NCBI GenBank assembly: GCA_002407725.1
Contig: DHOD01000004.1
Location: forward strand, 30,545 to 44,759
Direction of reading: 5' to 3'
Source of the DNA: Christensenella sp. UBA5399
GTDB taxonomy: Bacteria > Bacillota > Clostridia > Christensenellales > Christensenellaceae
DNA length: 14,215 nucleotides
Each line of letters begins with the position of its first letter. Position 1 is the stretch's first letter. The notes beneath the pieces are model-generated. The model saw only the letters and a program-made list of their open reading frames with translations, was not told where the DNA came from and did no database searches. Below, piece by piece: positions 13,781-14,215 of this stretch. The position numbers were made by a program, and so were the translations under genes.

Positions 13781-13811
13781 GCAGAACCTTTTTCACAAAA
13801 AAAGGTTCTGC
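13781..13811 (-). terminator. 13-bp hairpin, possible minus-strand terminator
   Basis: The arms GCAGAACCTTTTT (13781-13793) and AAAAAGGTTCTGC (13799-13811) pair perfectly around a five-base loop. On the minus strand the stem is followed by GCTTTTTGG, so it could end a leftward transcript entering from beyond the window. On the plus strand no T run follows. Confidence 0.4.
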
Positions 13812-14005
13812 ACTCCAAAATTGCTGCTGGGAAGATTTCTCTTTCGGCGTCGGGCGCGGCGACGGCGCAGGATAAGAAAGACAGAACGTTATGTGCCGTC
13901 ACGGTAAAAGCGATCCTCCCTTTCGGCAATTGAGAAACTTCCGTGTACGCTTTTAAAGGCCGCGTTTCTCCCGCCGCCGTGCGCCTAAGGGGGATGCATC
14001 ACTCC

Positions 14006-14024
14006 AGCAAAAGGAAACTTTGCT
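14006..14024 (+). repeat. short hairpin with GAAA tetraloop
   Basis: AGCAAA pairs with TTTGCT. With one bulged A an extra G-C pair closes a GAAA loop, a stable GNRA-type tetraloop. This favours RNA-level structure but is weak evidence alone. Confidence 0.35.
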
Positions 14025-14035
14025 AAACGGTTTTT

Positions 14036-14055
14036 TTAAGGGGCTTGTCCCTTAA
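14036..14055. repeat. hairpin TTAAGGGG / TCCCTTAA
   Basis: A stem of 7 Watson-Crick pairs plus a G.T closing pair surrounds CTTG. The run of seven T residues (14031-14037) overlaps its 5' arm, not its 3' side, so it is not an intrinsic terminator on the plus strand. Confidence 0.4.
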
Positions 14056-14091
14056 GGCGGGGAATGCCTGAACGCGAGGCAAGTAAGCCGT

Positions 14092-14206
14092 AGGCGCAAC
14101 GAGCCCGCAGTGAAGGTATGCATAGCTCCGAAACTAATTAAATTTGCCGGACGCTGTGAGCATGAGATGAGCCAGCCAAAGGCGCAGCGAACCCACAAGG
14201 TGAATC
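14092..14206. repeat. imperfect direct repeat, two copies 88 bases apart
   Basis: AGGCGCAACGAGCCCGCA with GTGAAGG after it (14092-14116) closely matches AGGCGCAGCGAACCCACA with AGGTGAATC after it (14180-14206). Both are preceded by an AGCC motif. The second copy lies 9 bases from the window edge, so more copies may follow. Confidence 0.5.
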
Positions 14207-14215
14207 CCACCGGAG

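Larger units (their letters stand above)
13583..14215. other. gene-free terminal region with hairpins and repeats
   Basis: No frame here looks like a real protein; the longest (13590-13907, plus) is low-complexity, Arg-rich at its end and has no proper ribosome binding site. The stretch contains strong hairpins at 13695-13720, 13781-13811, 14006-14024 and 14036-14055. It also has a 9-bp inverted repeat (CCTACCTTT 13679-13687 / AAAGGTAGG 13761-13769) enclosing the first hairpin, the palindrome GATGCATC (13993-14000), and an imperfect direct repeat at 14092-14206. The density suggests a dispersed intergenic repeat or a structured RNA. It runs off the window edge. Confidence 0.55.

Noticed and set aside
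13590..13907. A 105-codon plus-strand frame in the terminal gap
   Set aside because: There is no suitable ribosome binding site, the C-terminus is Arg-rich low complexity, and it runs through two perfect hairpins. It is more likely non-coding.

Overview
The window looks like part of a chromosome from an anaerobic Firmicute of the class Clostridia. The evidence is a class III (Firmicutes-type) fructose-1,6-bisphosphatase, an acetogen-type methyltetrahydrofolate:corrinoid methyltransferase, a MarR-controlled heterodimeric multidrug ABC exporter, strong AGGAG-type ribosome binding sites, and fairly GC-rich genes separated by AT-rich gaps. The order or genus cannot be resolved from the sequence alone. 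No tRNA, rRNA, CRISPR array, transposase or phage gene was seen.

Left part (1-2569): a rightward, tightly packed operon. It holds the 3' three quarters of araA (L-arabinose isomerase, running in from outside the window), a small flavodoxin-domain protein, and a zinc-dependent medium-chain (polyol-type) dehydrogenase. A 350-base gap follows (2570-2919). It is rich in inverted repeats, including a segment that can pair with either an upstream or a downstream partner, and ends in a promoter with a perfect TATAAT box. That promoter drives a monocistronic 707-residue signalling protein with the order cysteine-cluster PAS, intact GGDEF, degenerate EAL, HDOD. It is predicted to make cyclic di-GMP and to carry a YuxH/CdgJ-like output module. 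A clear intrinsic terminator follows.

Middle part (5120-9869): a TTGACA promoter overlaid by a 14-bp imperfect palindrome, a likely MarR operator, drives marR and two ABC exporter half-transporters. These three genes are joined by ATGA overlaps. The two half-transporters form an asymmetric pair. The first has Asp for the catalytic Glu, Gln for the H-loop His and a roughly 165-residue extracytoplasmic insertion between TM1 and TM2. The second has the catalytic Glu and His but an altered SQGQ signature. A bidirectional terminator closes this operon and the leftward genes opposite.

Right part (9891-14215): on the minus strand lie a VanZ-family membrane protein and, upstream of it, fbp. Fbp has its own terminator, which sits in the vanZ leader. 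Divergent from fbp, on the plus strand, is an orphan methyltetrahydrofolate methyltransferase-like gene with a TTG start. The last 630 bases hold no convincing gene but contain several strong hairpins and an imperfect direct repeat. This looks like an intergenic repeat element or a structured non-coding region that continues past the window edge.

The genes do not form one pathway. They are central carbon metabolism (araA, dehydrogenase, fbp), one-carbon metabolism (the methyltransferase), second-messenger signalling and drug or toxin export. The most unusual items are the four-domain c-di-GMP protein, the araA-flavodoxin-dehydrogenase operon, and the two structured intergenic stretches.
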